Shown here in pieces: positions 26,959-36,877 of a stretch of 64,000 bases of DNA (the first letter of the stretch is position 1; each line of letters starts with the position of its first letter). The DNA comes from Candidatus Baltobacteraceae bacterium (GTDB lineage Bacteria > Vulcanimicrobiota > Vulcanimicrobiia > Vulcanimicrobiales > Vulcanimicrobiaceae). A program made the translations under genes and the position numbers. The notes beneath the pieces are model-generated. The model searched no databases. It was not told the DNA's origin and worked only from the letters and a program-made list of their open reading frames with translations. The stretch lies in contig DASXEW010000003.1 of assembly GCA_036489885.1 (NCBI GenBank), forward strand, positions 558,001 to 622,000, in the 5' to 3' direction.

Positions 26959-27816
26959 CTACGAGGCGAGGGCTTCGGCGCCGCCGACGATCTCCAAGAT
27001 CTCCTTGGTGATCGCTGCTTGGCGCGCTTTGTTCATCTCAAGAGTGATCTCGTCGATGAGTTTTCCGGCATTGTCGGTCGCGTTGCTCATCGCGATCAGC
27101 TGCGCGGCAAAGAAAGCCGCATCCGTTTCGAGCATCGCCGAGTAAATCGTAAACTCCAGATATTTCGGAAGCAATTTCGAGAGCACGGCTTCCGGGCTCG
27201 GTTCGAACTCGACCGCGCTGCGTGGGCCGCTCTTCTCTTCCTTTTTCTCGCGTGTCACCGGAACGAGCTCGCGCTGTTCCGGACGCTGAATCATCACCGA
27301 CACCATCTTTTGCGAGATCAGCACGATCTTCGAGATATTGCCGGAGAGAAAATCCTCACCGGCTTTCTGCGCGATCTCGCGCGCGACGTCGATCTTGACG
27401 CCGGTCGATTGCGGCCAGTATTGTTCGATCTCTTCGCGCCGCCGGATGTGATTGCGGCCTTTGACGCCGACGCTATACCATTTCACGCCGCTCTGCGCCT
27501 CGCGCCGGTACGCATCGGCAGATGAAATAACGTTGGAGTTGAACGAACCGGCCAAGCCTTTGTCGGCCGTCATCAGGATGACGCCGGCCGGTGCTCCGGC
27601 CTTGCCCGGCTTCATATACGGATGGTCGATCGCGCCAACCGCATCGATCAGCTCGCGCAGCATATCCGACATCGCATCCGCGTACGGACGCGACTGCGAT
27701 CGCAGCGTTTCGGCGCGACGAATCTTCGCGGCGGCAACTTGCTTCATCGCTTTCGTGATCTGCTGCGTGTTCTTCAGCGACTTGATACGGTCGCGAAGAT
27801 CTCGGAGTGACGCCAT
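26959..27816 (-). CDS. atpG: ATP synthase F1 gamma subunit
   Basis: The rotating shaft. [20 protein letters not shown] at the start and the C-terminal SNATDNAGKLIDEITLEMNK with ARQAAITKEILEIVGG are typical. The ATG shares one base with the atpA stop (TAATG). 285 residues is normal. A Lys/Glu-rich insert (REKKEEKSGPRS) near residue 200 is somewhat longer than usual. Confidence 0.96.
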   Translation of the reverse strand: MASLRDLRDRIKSLKNTQQITKAMKQVAAAKIRRAETLRSQSRPYADAMSDMLRELIDAVGAIDHPYMKPGKAGAPAGVILMTADKGLAGSFNSNVISSADAYRREAQSGVKWYSVGVKGRNHIRRREEIEQYWPQSTGVKIDVAREIAQKAGEDFLSGNISKIVLISQKMVSVMIQRPEQRELVPVTREKKEEKSGPRSAVEFEPSPEAVLSKLLPKYLEFTIYSAMLETDAAFFAAQLIAMSNATDNAGKLIDEITLEMNKARQAAITKEILEIVGGAEALAS

Positions 27817-29315
27817 TAGAAGCTCTTGTTGAACTCCCCGATAGCGGCCTCGAGCTTCTTTTCCGTCTCGTCGTCGACGGCTTTCTTCTCTTTGATGGCG
27901 CTGGTGATGTCTTTGTGCTGCTCGTGCAAGAACGAGACGAAGCGCGCGACCCAATCCTGCAGCTTATTGGTCGGGAGCGAATCCAGATATCCGCGGGTTG
28001 CCGCGAAGATGACCGCAACCTGATCCTCGACCGGCTGCGGATGGTATTGCCGCTGCACGAGAACCTCGGTGATCTTCTCACCACGCGTCAGCTGCTGCTG
28101 CGTGTTCTTGTCGAGATCGGCAGCCAGCTTGGTAAATGCCGCAAGCGCGCGGTACTGTGCAAGGTCGAGCTTCAGTCGACCCGCGACCGAACGCATCGCC
28201 TTGATCTGCGCCGAACCGCCGACGCGCGAAACCGAGATGCCGACATCGATTGCGGGACGGATGCCCTGGAAGAACAGCCCCGATTCGAGATAGATCTGAC
28301 CGTCGGTGATCGAGATCAAGTTCGTCGGAATGTAGGCCGAAACGTCGCCGGCTTGCGTCTCGATGACCGGCAATGCCGTCAACGAACCGCCGCCCTTTTC
28401 ATCCGACAGTTTTGCCGCGCGTTCCAAGAGACGTGAGTGCAGATAGAAGATATCGCCGGGATATGCCTCACGGCCCGGCGGCCGGCGCAGCAACAGCGAA
28501 ACCTCGCGATACGCCTGCGCGTGCTTCGTAAGATCGTCGTAGATGATCAGCACATCTTTGCCCGCATACATCAACTCTTCACCCATCGCGCAACCCGCGA
28601 AGGGCGCGATGTACTTGAGTGCGGCGGGCTCCGACGACGACACGCTGACGATCGTCGTGTACTTCATCGCGCCTTGCTTCTCGAGCGTTTGGGCTAGCGA
28701 AGCGACGGTCGAATTCTTCTGACCGATCGCAACATAGATGCAGAAGACGCCTTGGTCTTTCTGATTGATGATCGCATCGATCGCAATCGCCGTCTTTCCC
28801 GAACCACGATCGCCGATGATCAGCTCACGTTGGCCGCGTCCGATTGGAACCAGTGCGTCGATTGCACGCAACCCGGTCTGCAACGGCTGCTTGACCGGTT
28901 GGCGCTCGATGACCGTCGGCGCAGTGTTCTCGATCGTGCGATACCGTTTGGTGTCGATCGGGCCTTTGCCGTCGATCGGCTGTCCGAGCGGGTTGACGAC
29001 GCGTCCGAGCAGTGCCTCACCGACGGGAACGGATGCGATGCGGCCGGTGCGGCGCACGCGATTGCCTTCCTGAATGTCCTCGTCCGGCCCCATGATGATG
29101 ACGCCGACGTTGTCCTCTTCGAGATTGAGAACGATGCCTTCGATTCCATTCGGGAACTCGACGAGCTCGGAAAACTGCGCTGCGTCCAAACCGTAAACGC
29201 GCGCAATCGAATCGCCGACCTCGATGACCGTTCCGACCTGATCTTCTTTGAGATCGGTGTTGAACGAGGCGATCTGTTGTTTGAGAATTCCGGCGATTTC
29301 ATCTGCGTTGATCAT
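27816..29315 (-). CDS. atpA: ATP synthase F1 alpha subunit
   Basis: The non-catalytic nucleotide-binding subunit. It starts [18 protein letters not shown] and has the P-loop [15 protein letters not shown]. It ends with a short Lys-rich helix. The ATG at 29315 lies directly after the 117-nt leader and 10 bases after its GGAG; 499 residues is normal. A longer in-frame opening to 29372 would read part of the leader as protein and is rejected. Confidence 0.97.
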   Translation of the reverse strand: MINADEIAGILKQQIASFNTDLKEDQVGTVIEVGDSIARVYGLDAAQFSELVEFPNGIEGIVLNLEEDNVGVIIMGPDEDIQEGNRVRRTGRIASVPVGEALLGRVVNPLGQPIDGKGPIDTKRYRTIENTAPTVIERQPVKQPLQTGLRAIDALVPIGRGQRELIIGDRGSGKTAIAIDAIINQKDQGVFCIYVAIGQKNSTVASLAQTLEKQGAMKYTTIVSVSSSEPAALKYIAPFAGCAMGEELMYAGKDVLIIYDDLTKHAQAYREVSLLLRRPPGREAYPGDIFYLHSRLLERAAKLSDEKGGGSLTALPVIETQAGDVSAYIPTNLISITDGQIYLESGLFFQGIRPAIDVGISVSRVGGSAQIKAMRSVAGRLKLDLAQYRALAAFTKLAADLDKNTQQQLTRGEKITEVLVQRQYHPQPVEDQVAVIFAATRGYLDSLPTNKLQDWVARFVSFLHEQHKDITSAIKEKKAVDDETEKKLEAAIGEFNKSF

Positions 29316-29432
29316 TTTGAAGGCGCTCCGCCCCAGGCTCGGCGCCCCCCATGCTGCGCATGGGGCCCCCAAAGCGCCGAGCCCGGAAGCATTTCGAATG
29401 AGTGAAGATTCCCCGAGGGGGCTCGAAACAAC
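29316..29432 (-). promoter_or_regulatory. 117-nt structured leader element, copy B (before atpA)
   Basis: The same element as before alaS, gap-free and of identical length, ending CGGAGCGCCTTCAAA at the atpA ATG. Here the outer helix is GGCGCT with AGCGCC instead of GACGGT with ACCGTC, which is compensatory change. GGCTCGGCGC can also pair with GCGCCGAGCC over 10 bases, in competition with GAGCCC-GGGCTC. It begins 1 base after the atpH stop, inside the atp operon. This could set the higher expression that F1 alpha/beta need relative to Fo subunits. Confidence 0.75.
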
Positions 29433-29433
29433 A

Positions 29434-29973
29434 TCATCTTGTTTGTAAAGTCCTCATGAGTTCGTTGAGTTTGCCCGCGACGGTACCGTCGATTGAGACG
29501 TCGCCCATGCGGATACGGACGCCGCCGAGAAGACTCGGATCGACGCGCTCCTCGACGTCGAACTTTTTTCCATACATCTTCGAGAGCGCCGCGACGAGAT
29601 CGTCAAGCTCTTTACGCGGCAACTTGTGCGCGCTCGAGACGATCAGAGGTTCCTCGCCGCGCGAAGCGCGTTCGAGAACAGCGTACTGGCGCAGCAGCTC
29701 GGGTAGGATGCGCTCGCGGCGCTTGCGCACCAGCAGCAACAGCGTGTGCAGCGCCAGCTCCTCGATTTTCCCGTTGAACGCATCCAGCAACACTTTTTGC
29801 TTTTCGTTGCGGTCGATTACCGGCGCAACGAAAAATCGCACCACGCCGTCGTCTTCCTGCATCGCATCCCAAGCGGTGCGCAGGTCGCTGCCGATCTCGG
29901 CGATCTTTCCGCTTTCCTTCGCGAGATCGAAGACGGCTTGCGCGTAACGGCGCGCTAGGGTCTCGTTAGCCAC
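29434..29973 (-). CDS. atpH: ATP synthase F1 delta subunit
   Basis: The 179-residue peripheral stalk protein starts [20 protein letters not shown] and ends [21 protein letters not shown], both family hallmarks. It links F1 to the b subunits. It overlaps the atpF stop by 1 base and is followed by leader copy B. Confidence 0.95.
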   Translation of the reverse strand: MANETLARRYAQAVFDLAKESGKIAEIGSDLRTAWDAMQEDDGVVRFFVAPVIDRNEKQKVLLDAFNGKIEELALHTLLLLVRKRRERILPELLRQYAVLERASRGEEPLIVSSAHKLPRKELDDLVAALSKMYGKKFDVEERVDPSLLGGVRIRMGDVSIDGTVAGKLNELMRTLQTR

Positions 29974-30464
29974 TAACGGCCTCCCTTTTGCGCGAGGTCA
30001 TCAATGAAACGGCCGACCAGCGTGGCCTCGGCTTTTTCGTCGATGCGGGCCGAAACGGTTTTGCGCGCGGCGGCCAGCGCCTTGTCGATCATTTCGATCC
30101 GTAGCCGGTCGCGAGCCGCAACACGCGAGCGTTCGTAATCGGCGTGCGCATTGCGCACCAAACGCTGCGCTTCGCTGTGCGCCGCCGCGACGACGATCGC
30201 CGCCTCCCGGCGCGCATCACGCTCGATGTGTTCTTTGATCCGCGCGCCGTCCGCAGTCGCTTCCGCGATCTCGGCCCGCGCGGCAGCAACGCGCTGCGCG
30301 GCTTCATCACGACGCTTCTCATTCTCGCGAATCTCATCGTTCTTCGCGGCAGTCATGTGCTCGATCGTCGGCGTGAGAAAACGAATGAACCCGATGACGA
30401 TCAAGGCCGCGAAGACGACAGCCGCGACGACCTGGCTCCAGAGCGCAATCGCTTCGTAGTTCAC
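29973..30464 (-). CDS. atpF: ATP synthase Fo b subunit
   Basis: One N-terminal span (about residues 8-28, VVAAVVFAALIVIGFIRFL) and a long charged helix of Ala, Arg and Glu, 163 residues in all. It begins with GTG overlapping the previous stop (GTGA). With the neighbouring b-type gene it probably forms a b/b' heterodimer, as in cyanobacteria and phototrophic proteobacteria. Confidence 0.9.
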   Translation of the reverse strand: MNYEAIALWSQVVAAVVFAALIVIGFIRFLTPTIEHMTAAKNDEIRENEKRRDEAAQRVAAARAEIAEATADGARIKEHIERDARREAAIVVAAAHSEAQRLVRNAHADYERSRVAARDRLRIEMIDKALAAARKTVSARIDEKAEATLVGRFIDDLAQKGGR

Positions 30465-30886
30465 AGGCGTCCCACCGTGCGGGCGACCATCTCATCGGCG
30501 AGCTCTTGGACCAGCCGGTGCTCTTCGCCGCGCGCCACGCTCATCTCACGATGGATCTTCGTCTCGGATTCCTCGACGATCCGCGAGAATTCGGCCTGCG
30601 CTTTCGAAACGATCTCTTCGGCTTGCTTCATCGCTTCGTTGCGAACCGTTCCGGCGATGTGATCGCCTTCTCGCCGGCCCTCGGCGCGTTTCTCATCCGC
30701 TTCGTTCTTGAGCTCTTGGACGTCACGAAGCGCGGCTTCGTACTCGCTGTGAACCGAGTCGATATAGGCGCGCCGCTTGCGAAGCGCGGCCGATGCCGGC
30801 TTGATGTACACCACGTTCAGGATCGCATAGAAAATAAAGAAATTTATTATCTGGATCCAAAACGTGCCGTCGAGCTTGAGGAACAT
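30461..30886 (-). CDS. atpF': ATP synthase Fo b' (second b-type) subunit
   Basis: A second b-type subunit of 141 residues with an N-terminal span (about 9-26, IQIINFFIFYAILNVVYI) and a charged coiled-coil. Two unequal b genes in tandem suggest a heterodimeric peripheral stalk. The order atpE-atpF'-atpF-atpH is that of b/b' operons. Confidence 0.88.
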   Translation of the reverse strand: MFLKLDGTFWIQIINFFIFYAILNVVYIKPASAALRKRRAYIDSVHSEYEAALRDVQELKNEADEKRAEGRREGDHIAGTVRNEAMKQAEEIVSKAQAEFSRIVEESETKIHREMSVARGEEHRLVQELADEMVARTVGRL

Positions 30887-30895
30887 TAGGCGGTG

Positions 30896-31186
30896 TTAGT
30901 GTCCCGCGAGCGACTTGAGGACTTGGGGAATGCCCGCCGGCGCGCCGCTCACGACGAAGAACAGATACAGACCGAGGCCGAGTCCGATGATCGGGAAGGC
31001 TTCCAGAACGCCGACGCCCAGGAACATAAAGGTAAAGATGTTCGGGCGGGCTTCAGGTTGACGCGCGATCGCTTCAACGGCCTTCGACGATACGATGCCG
31101 TCGCCGACCGCCGATCCGAGTGCGACGGCCGCAACGATCAGCGAAAAACCGATCACGACCGACGACAGCAATATACTTTCGTTCAA
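30896..31186 (-). CDS. atpE: ATP synthase Fo c subunit
   Basis: A 96-residue hairpin of two membrane helices. The second helix contains GVGVLEAFPIIGLGLGLYLF with the proton-binding Glu. No sodium-type Gln/Ser/Thr ligand set is obvious, so proton coupling is likely. ARQPEARPNIF is the polar loop. The TTG start (AAGG, 8-base spacing) gives a normal N-terminus, MNESILLSSVV. Earlier in-frame codons would add a basic tail that homologues lack. Confidence 0.95.
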   Translation of the reverse strand: MNESILLSSVVIGFSLIVAAVALGSAVGDGIVSSKAVEAIARQPEARPNIFTFMFLGVGVLEAFPIIGLGLGLYLFFVVSGAPAGIPQVLKSLAGH

Positions 31187-31199
31187 GAATGTTGCCTTT

Positions 31200-31934
31200 C
31201 TAGTGTTCCTCGGCCGTTGCCAAGGATAGGTAAACGATCGATAAGAGCGTGAATACGAACGCCTGCAGCGTCCCGATGAAAAAATTGAAGAACTGAATGA
31301 GGAACGGCATGATCGCCGCAGCCAGCGAGAGGTCGACGGCACCGATGTGGATGCCGGACGTGATGATCTGAACTGCGACGAAGATCAGCAGCTCGCCGAC
31401 GAAGATGTTGAAAAACAGGCGCAGCGACAACGTAATCGGACGCGCGAGATCTTCGATAATGTTGAGCGGCAACAGCGCCGGAAACGGCTGTGAGAGATGC
31501 TTGAACGCGCCGATTCCGCCTCGCGCGATCGCCGTGACCCAAATTCCGACGTACACGATGATCGCGTACGCGAGCGTCGTGTTCAGGTCGGCCGTCGGCG
31601 ACCCGCCGAACGGCAAACCCAGCTCTTTGAACGGAAAGAATCCGATCTGATTCAACATGAAAATGAACATGAAGATCGAGACGAACACCGGCACGAATCG
31701 CTCGCCGCGCCGTCCGATCGTGCCGATCGCGAGATCGCCGAGCCAGTTAATCATGCCTTCGAACGTCGCTTGCGTGCGGCGTACGCTCGCGGGCGAACGA
31801 TACGACGAACCAAGCCATGCGAAAAACAGCAACGAAAACAGCATCACGCCCCACGTCGTGATGAGCGTATCGGAGTGCACGGTCCCGACGATGGGCCAAA
31901 CCCACTCGGGATGTTCGCCGATTTGTTGGTGCAC
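31200..31934 (-). CDS. atpB: ATP synthase Fo a subunit
   Basis: A 244-residue membrane protein with about five spans. The half-channel arginine lies in EDLARPITLSLRLFFNIFVG, and FFIGTLQAFVFTLLSIVYL is the last helix. The GTG at 31934 shares a base with the atpI stop. The longer in-frame opening upstream is only the shadow of atpI. Confidence 0.95.
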   Translation of the reverse strand: MHQQIGEHPEWVWPIVGTVHSDTLITTWGVMLFSLLFFAWLGSSYRSPASVRRTQATFEGMINWLGDLAIGTIGRRGERFVPVFVSIFMFIFMLNQIGFFPFKELGLPFGGSPTADLNTTLAYAIIVYVGIWVTAIARGGIGAFKHLSQPFPALLPLNIIEDLARPITLSLRLFFNIFVGELLIFVAVQIITSGIHIGAVDLSLAAAIMPFLIQFFNFFIGTLQAFVFTLLSIVYLSLATAEEH

Positions 31935-32371
31935 TAAGGCTGCCTCGATATCTCCCGCTTCACCGCTATTACATAAAGTGCCAGCGGCGTAAAGAACCCG
32001 GCGAAGTACAGCCCCATTCCCCAAATAGGGCCTATGACAGCCGTCAACACCGGAAGAGCGCCGAATGCGAAGACGCGCAGCACGCTGCTCCGGGCGTGAG
32101 CTCCGAGCGAGAACCCTTCCGCGAGCCGTTCGTTCGTACGCATCAGAAGCAGCGCATATGCGATGCCGCCGAAAACGCCGAGGAGCAGATCGAGTCCGAG
32201 AACCGGTGCTCGTGTCGACGCCAAAGCGGCGACAGGGACGATGAGGAGCAGCGAGCTGGCGCAAACCGACCGCTTGCGCGCGATATACGCGTGCATTTCG
32301 GAGGCTGCACCGGCGCGAGTCCCGTTAGTCTCAGCTTTGGACGGTCCCTCCTCGATCTTTGTCGAGGTCAC
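31934..32371 (-). CDS. atpI: AtpI-like Fo assembly protein
   Basis: 145 residues with four hydrophobic segments after a charged N-terminus of about 33 residues. AtpI helps assemble the c-ring in other bacteria. Sequence conservation is low, so identity rests on topology and position between wecB and atpB. It starts with GTG overlapping the wecB stop (GTGA). Confidence 0.75.
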   Translation of the reverse strand: MTSTKIEEGPSKAETNGTRAGAASEMHAYIARKRSVCASSLLLIVPVAALASTRAPVLGLDLLLGVFGGIAYALLLMRTNERLAEGFSLGAHARSSVLRVFAFGALPVLTAVIGPIWGMGLYFAGFFTPLALYVIAVKREISRQP

Positions 32372-33519
32372 GCAGCGTCGCTAAAGACGAACGGTTTGGG
32401 TCCCTCCGCACCGCGGAGACGTGCGAGAAGCCATTGCACGATCCGCTCGGCGGCATGTCCGTCGCCATACGGATTGTGAGCGCGAGCCATACGTGCGTAG
32501 TGCTCGCCATCTTCTAGTAAGCGACGCGCGCCGGCGACGATCGCCTTCGGTTCGGCTCCGACCAGCTCGAGCGTCCCGGCCCGGATCCCCTCGGGGCGCT
32601 CGGTCTCGTTGCGCATGACGAGCACAGGCTTGCCCAGGATGGGTGCCTCTTCTTGCAGTCCGCCCGAATCGGTCAGGACGAACTTACAGCGCCGGACGGC
32701 CTGGACGAGGTCAGGGTAGTCGATCGGAGCGACGAGCCGTACGCCGGGAACCTCCCCGAGCCGCTTGCGGACGACCGGCTCGACCATTGGCGAGGGGTGG
32801 ACCGGCCAGAGAACCTGTGGGCGCGACGGGAGCTCTACGATCTGGGCAACCGCCTCGCAGATCCCCGCCATGGCCTCGTGGTTCTCGCGCCGGTGGGCCG
32901 TCATGAAGATGAGGGGGCGGGCCGGATCGAGCGAGTCCAGTTCGGCGTAGTGCGCGGGCTTGCGGCTCGCCGCCAGGAACGCGTCAACGACCGTGTTGCC
33001 CGTTACGATGATGTCGGAATCGGCGACGCTCTCGGCGAGCAGATTTTTACGGGCTTGTTCCGTCGGCGCAAAATGGTAATCGGCGATCCGCCCGGTGAGG
33101 CGGCGGTTGAGCTCTTCCGGATACGGCTCCCAGTGCGTCGAGGTACGCAACCCCGCCTCGACGTGCCCGACCGGAATCTTCTTATAGTATGCGGCGAGCG
33201 CGGCTGCGGTGCTCGTCGTCGTATCGCCGTGGACGAGGACGACGTCGGGACGCGCGCGCTCGAGCACGCCGTCCATCCCCTCGAGGACGCGCGTCGTGAT
33301 GTGCGTGAGGCTCTGACCCTCTTGCATGATGTCGAGATCGTAGTCGGGCGTGATTTCGAAAAAGGCAAGAAGCGCATCGAGCATCTGGCGGTGCTGCGCG
33401 CTGACGCACACGAGCGGCGCAATCGCCGGACTTGCGGCGCGCAATGCGGCCACGACCGGCGCCATCTTGATCGTGTCCGGCCGAGTTCCGAACACGGACA
33501 TAACGCGCAGCGGCCTCAC
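32368..33519 (-). CDS. wecB: UDP-N-acetylglucosamine 2-epimerase (non-hydrolysing)
   Basis: Converts UDP-GlcNAc to UDP-ManNAc for cell-surface polymers. VFGTRPDTIKMAPVV near the N-terminus, VHGDTTSTAAALAAYY, and FVLTDSGGLQEEAPILGKPV are family signatures. 383 residues is normal. With wecA upstream and the same order in Firmicutes (tagO-mnaA-atp), it belongs to envelope glycan synthesis. All junctions are 4-base overlaps. Confidence 0.95.
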   Translation of the reverse strand: MRPLRVMSVFGTRPDTIKMAPVVAALRAASPAIAPLVCVSAQHRQMLDALLAFFEITPDYDLDIMQEGQSLTHITTRVLEGMDGVLERARPDVVLVHGDTTTSTAAALAAYYKKIPVGHVEAGLRTSTHWEPYPEELNRRLTGRIADYHFAPTEQARKNLLAESVADSDIIVTGNTVVDAFLAASRKPAHYAELDSLDPARPLIFMTAHRRENHEAMAGICEAVAQIVELPSRPQVLWPVHPSPMVEPVVRKRLGEVPGVRLVAPIDYPDLVQAVRRCKFVLTDSGGLQEEAPILGKPVLVMRNETERPEGIRAGTLELVGAEPKAIVAGARRLLEDGEHYARMARAHNPYGDGHAAERIVQWLLARLRGAEGPKPFVFSDAA

Positions 33520-34538
33520 GGCGCGAGCGATGTCGCGCCGATCGAACCACCGGCAGCGCTCGAAAGCGCAAATGCCGTTGCGCCCAAGATCAGGCAGACT
33601 GCGTAGATCAAGAGCACGGCCTGACGCACATTGAGTCCGAATTTAAAAACGAGCACGTGATGAAAATGTTCGCGATCGGCTTCGCTGATGCGGCGACCGG
33701 CGCGCGCGCGGCGAATGATCGCCGCCAACGTATCCACGATCGGAAGAGCAAGAACGAGCGCGGGAAGGACGAGGCTGATCGTGACCGCACTTTTCGCATC
33801 ACCGACGATCGACGCCGCGGCAAAGATAAAGCCGATGAACAGCGCGCCTGAATCGCCGAGGATGATCTTGGCCGGGTTGAAGTTGTACGGAAGAAACCCG
33901 ATCACGGCGCCGACCAGCGCGCTCAATACGAGCGCAACGACGATGTGTCCCTTGGTGAGCGCGATTGCGAACAGGAACGTGCCGGAGATCGCCGTCAATC
34001 CGGACAGCAAACCGTCGAGGCCGTCGACGAAATTGATCGCGTTCATCATCCCGAGATACCATAAGAGCGAGAGCGCGACGCCGAGTAAACCGGAGAAATC
34101 GATCCAGCGCCCATGATGAAACGGATTGGTCGTGCCGTGAATGCGGAAGTCGGGACCGTAGAGCATGAGCAGCAGCGTCACAACGACCTGCGCGAGGAGC
34201 TTGTAGCGGGGACGCAGCCCCATGATATCGTCCCAAATGCCGACGCACACGATCAACGTACCGCCGAACAGTAATCCGAGCAGCGCGTGCACTTCGGCCG
34301 CGCCGAACGTGCCCTTTGTGATCGCAATTCCCGTCGCAACAAAGAGCGCGAGCGCAAAGCCGAGATAGACGGCGATCCCGCCGATGCGCGGCTTCGGCGT
34401 GTCGTGCATGCGCCGTTCGCCCATCTCGTCGAGCATCCCGACGTGTGAGGCGAGACGCTGCACGAGCGGCGTCACCAGCAGAGCCGACACCAGCGCTACG
34501 GCAAACGCGACGATCGCGAGGATCTCGACTTGTTTCAC
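33516..34538 (-). CDS. wecA: undecaprenyl-phosphate GlcNAc-1-phosphate transferase (WecA/TagO family)
   Basis: A polytopic membrane enzyme, about ten spans, that starts polymer synthesis by moving GlcNAc-1-P to undecaprenyl phosphate. MHDTPKPRIGGIAVYLGF, INFVDGLDGLLSG and LGDSGALFIGF carry the conserved Asp residues. It starts with GTG overlapping the comEB stop. Confidence 0.93.
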   Translation of the reverse strand: MKQVEILAIVAFAVALVSALLVTPLVQRLASHVGMLDEMGERRMHDTPKPRIGGIAVYLGFALALFVATGIAITKGTFGAAEVHALLGLLFGGTLIVCVGIWDDIMGLRPRYKLLAQVVVTLLLMLYGPDFRIHGTTNPFHHGRWIDFSGLLGVALSLLWYLGMMNAINFVDGLDGLLSGLTAISGTFLFAIALTKGHIVVALVLSALVGAVIGFLPYNFNPAKIILGDSGALFIGFIFAAASIVGDAKSAVTISLVLPALVLALPIVDTLAAIIRRARAGRRISEADREHFHHVLVFKFGLNVRQAVLLIYAVCLILGATAFALSSAAGGSIGATSLAP

Positions 34539-34972
34539 GTCTTGACGCCTTCGAGCGTCCTGAACGCAACGATGCCGACGCCGGCTTCACGCAAGAGATC
34601 GATTGCGATCTGGTCCGGATACGACGTATCGAAGATGATTTTCTTGATGCCCGCGCTGATCAAGAGCTTCGTACAGTTCACGCACGGCTGATGCGTGCAG
34701 TACGCGGTCGCGCCCGCGACGCTGACGCCGTGCAGTGCGCCTTGCACGATCGCGTTTGCTTCGGCGTGCGTTGCGCGCTGGCAGTGCTCGTTCACCACCA
34801 TGCAACCGACGTCGGTACAGTGCGGCACACCGCTCGGCGCGCCATTGTATCCCGTCGTCAGAATTCGCCGGTCGCGCGTCAGCACGCAGCCGACCGCCGC
34901 GCGCGGACACGTCGAGCGTGTCGCGACGGTATGCGCGATCTGCATGAAGTACTCGTCCCACCCGGGTCGCAT
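34535..34972 (-). CDS. comEB: dCMP deaminase (ComEB family)
   Basis: A zinc cytidine/deoxycytidylate deaminase, 145 residues. THAEANAIVQGAL supplies the zinc His and the catalytic Glu, and THQPCVNCTKLL supplies the two Cys ligands. It makes dUMP for thymidylate synthesis. Next to upp and glyA it forms a nucleotide/one-carbon group, as in Firmicutes. Confidence 0.93.
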   Translation of the reverse strand: MRPGWDEYFMQIAHTVATRSTCPRAAVGCVLTRDRRILTTGYNGAPSGVPHCTDVGCMVVNEHCQRATHAEANAIVQGALHGVSVAGATAYCTHQPCVNCTKLLISAGIKKIIFDTSYPDQIAIDLLREAGVGIVAFRTLEGVKT

Positions 34973-34979
34973 GCGTTGC

Positions 34980-35633
34980 TTATTTCACCATCGTTGGAAT
35001 TGAACTGGTGCTCCCGAACATCCGGTCGCCGGCATCGCCCAATCCTGGGACGATGTAACCGTGATCGTTGAGCCTCCGGTCGAGAGACGCGGTCACGATT
35101 CGGCAGTCCGGCTGCGCGCGAACCACCTCTTCAACACCTTCGGGCGCCGCGATGATGCAGATGAACGTCATCTCGGTTGCACCACGCGATGCAAGCGTTC
35201 GCAATGCCGCGGATCCCGAGTGACCGGTCGCCAGCATCGGATCGAGAACGAAGACCTGGCGCCCGGCGAGATCGTCCGGAAGATTCGCATAGTACGGGAT
35301 CGCTGCGAGCGTTTGCGGATCGCGATAGAATCCAAGATGCGCGACGACCGCGTCGTCGATCACGTCGAGAAAACCCGGCAGGAGCCCGAGTCCGGCTCGC
35401 AAGATCGGCGCAACGACCGGACGCCCGTCGATGCGCGTCGCGTCGGTCTCCTCGAGCGGCGTAGCGATGCGTTCGATGCGAACTTTCAGGTTGCGCGTCG
35501 CTTCATAAGCGAGATATCCGCCCAGCTCTTCGACCAACCGCCGGAACACGAAGGTCGGCGTCGTTTTTTCTCTGAGCCGAGCCAAACGGTCGGCGACCGC
35601 CGGATGGTCGACGATCGTCACTTGTGCGCTCAC
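34980..35633 (-). CDS. upp: uracil phosphoribosyltransferase
   Basis: Salvages uracil to UMP with [23 protein letters not shown] is the PRPP loop, and [10 protein letters not shown] is the uracil-binding end. At 217 residues it is slightly longer than usual. It starts with GTG overlapping the glyA stop (GTGA). Confidence 0.95.
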   Translation of the reverse strand: MSAQVTIVDHPAVADRLARLREKTTPTFVFRRLVEELGGYLAYEATRNLKVRIERIATPLEETDATRIDGRPVVAPILRAGLGLLPGFLDVIDDAVVAHLGFYRDPQTLAAIPYYANLPDDLAGRQVFVLDPMLATGHSGSAALRTLASRGATEMTFICIIAAPEGVEEVVRAQPDCRIVTASLDRRLNDHGYIVPGLGDAGDRMFGSTSSIPTMVK

Positions 35634-36877
35634 GGTACGTCGAAGCGGGACGTGAGCTCCAAGGTGCGTGCGCGCAGCGCCGGCTGCTTCGTCTTCGTTT
35701 CGATGTCGCCGAGCGCTTCGACGATGATCTTTGCGATCTCGCGGGCTTCGTCTTTGCCCATGCCGCGCGTCGTCACGGCCGCGCTGCCGAGTCGCAATCC
35801 GCTCGTGACGGCCGGTTTTTGCGGATCGTACGGAATCGCGTTCTTGTTCGCGGTGATGGCGATACCGTCGAGATATTCTTCGACCGCTTTACCAGTGAGA
35901 TTTTTCGGTGTGAGGTCGACGAGCAAGAGATGCGTGTCGGTTCCACCGCCGACCAGCCGCACGCCGCCGCGCAGCAGCTCCTCACCCATGACCTTCGCGT
36001 TCTCGATCACGTGCTCGCCGTAGCGCTTGAACTCGGGTTGAAGCGCTTCTTCGAACGCGACGGCTTTAGCCGCGATCAAATGCATGAACGGGCCGCCTTG
36101 AATTCCGGGGAAGATGCTCTTGTCGATCTCTTGCGCGCGCTCCGCCTTCGAGAGAATCAGACCGCCGCGCGGACCACGCAGCGTCTTGTGGGTCGTCGAC
36201 GTCACATGATCGGCGAGTGGGACGGGCGAAGGATGCAGTCCCGTGGCAACGAGTCCGGCGATGTGCGCCATGTCGACCATGAACGTCGCGCCGACTTCGT
36301 TTGCGATCTCGCGAAACGGCGCGTATTCCATCGTGCGCGGATAGGCACTCGCGCCGGCGATGATCAGCTTCGGCTTGTGCTCGCGTGCGAGCTTGCGCAC
36401 TTCATCGAAATCGATCAGCTCGTCGCTCTTGCGCACGCCGTATGCGACGGCGTTGTAGAGCTTACCGGAAAAACTGACCTTTGTGCCGTGGGTGAGATGT
36501 CCACCCATCGCAAGCGACATGCCGAGCACCGTCTCGCCGGGCTGTAGCGTCGCCATGAATACCGCCATGTTCGCCGGCGCGCCCGCGTGCGGCTGAACGT
36601 TGGCGTGTTCGGCCGAGAACAGCTTCTTTGCGCGTTCGATTGCGAGCGATTCCGCAACGTCGACGAATTCGCAGCCGCCGTAGTAGCGCTTTCCGGGGTA
36701 TCCCTCGGCGTACTTATTGGTCATCACCGACGCCGTTGCTTCGCGCACCGCGCGGCTCGCATAATTTTCGGACGCAATCAGTTCCAGATTGTCGCGCTGG
36801 CGATTCTCCTCGTTTGCGATCGCTTCGGCGATTTTCGGATCGGTCGCGGCCAGCGCGGATTGCTCCAACGTTTTCAC
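35630..36877 (-). CDS. glyA: serine hydroxymethyltransferase
   Basis: PLP enzyme that converts serine and tetrahydrofolate to glycine and methylene-THF. [12 protein letters not shown] near residue 30, the PLP-lysine [13 protein letters not shown], and a normal 415-residue length support this. The GTG start at 36877 overlaps the previous gene. A long in-frame opening upstream is shadow sequence. Confidence 0.96.
   Translation of the reverse strand: MKTLEQSALAATDPKIAEAIANEENRQRDNLELIASENYASRAVREATASVMTNKYAEGYPGKRYYGGCEFVDVAESLAIERAKKLFSAEHANVQPHAGAPANMAVFMATLQPGETVLGMSLAMGGHLTHGTKVSFSGKLYNAVAYGVRKSDELIDFDEVRKLAREHKPKLIIAGASAYPRTMEYAPFREIANEVGATFMVDMAHIAGLVATGLHPSPVPLADHVTSTTHKTLRGPRGGLILSKAERAQEIDKSIFPGIQGGPFMHLIAAKAVAFEEALQPEFKRYGEHVIENAKVMGEELLRGGVRLVGGGTDTHLLLVDLTPKNLTGKAVEEYLDGIAITANKNAIPYDPQKPAVTSGLRLGSAAVTTRGMGKDEAREIAKIIVEALGDIETKTKQPALRARTLELTSRFDVP

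Noticed and set aside
31935-32264. Extended atpB N-terminus
   Set aside because: Shadow of atpI; the GTG at 31934 gives a normal a subunit.
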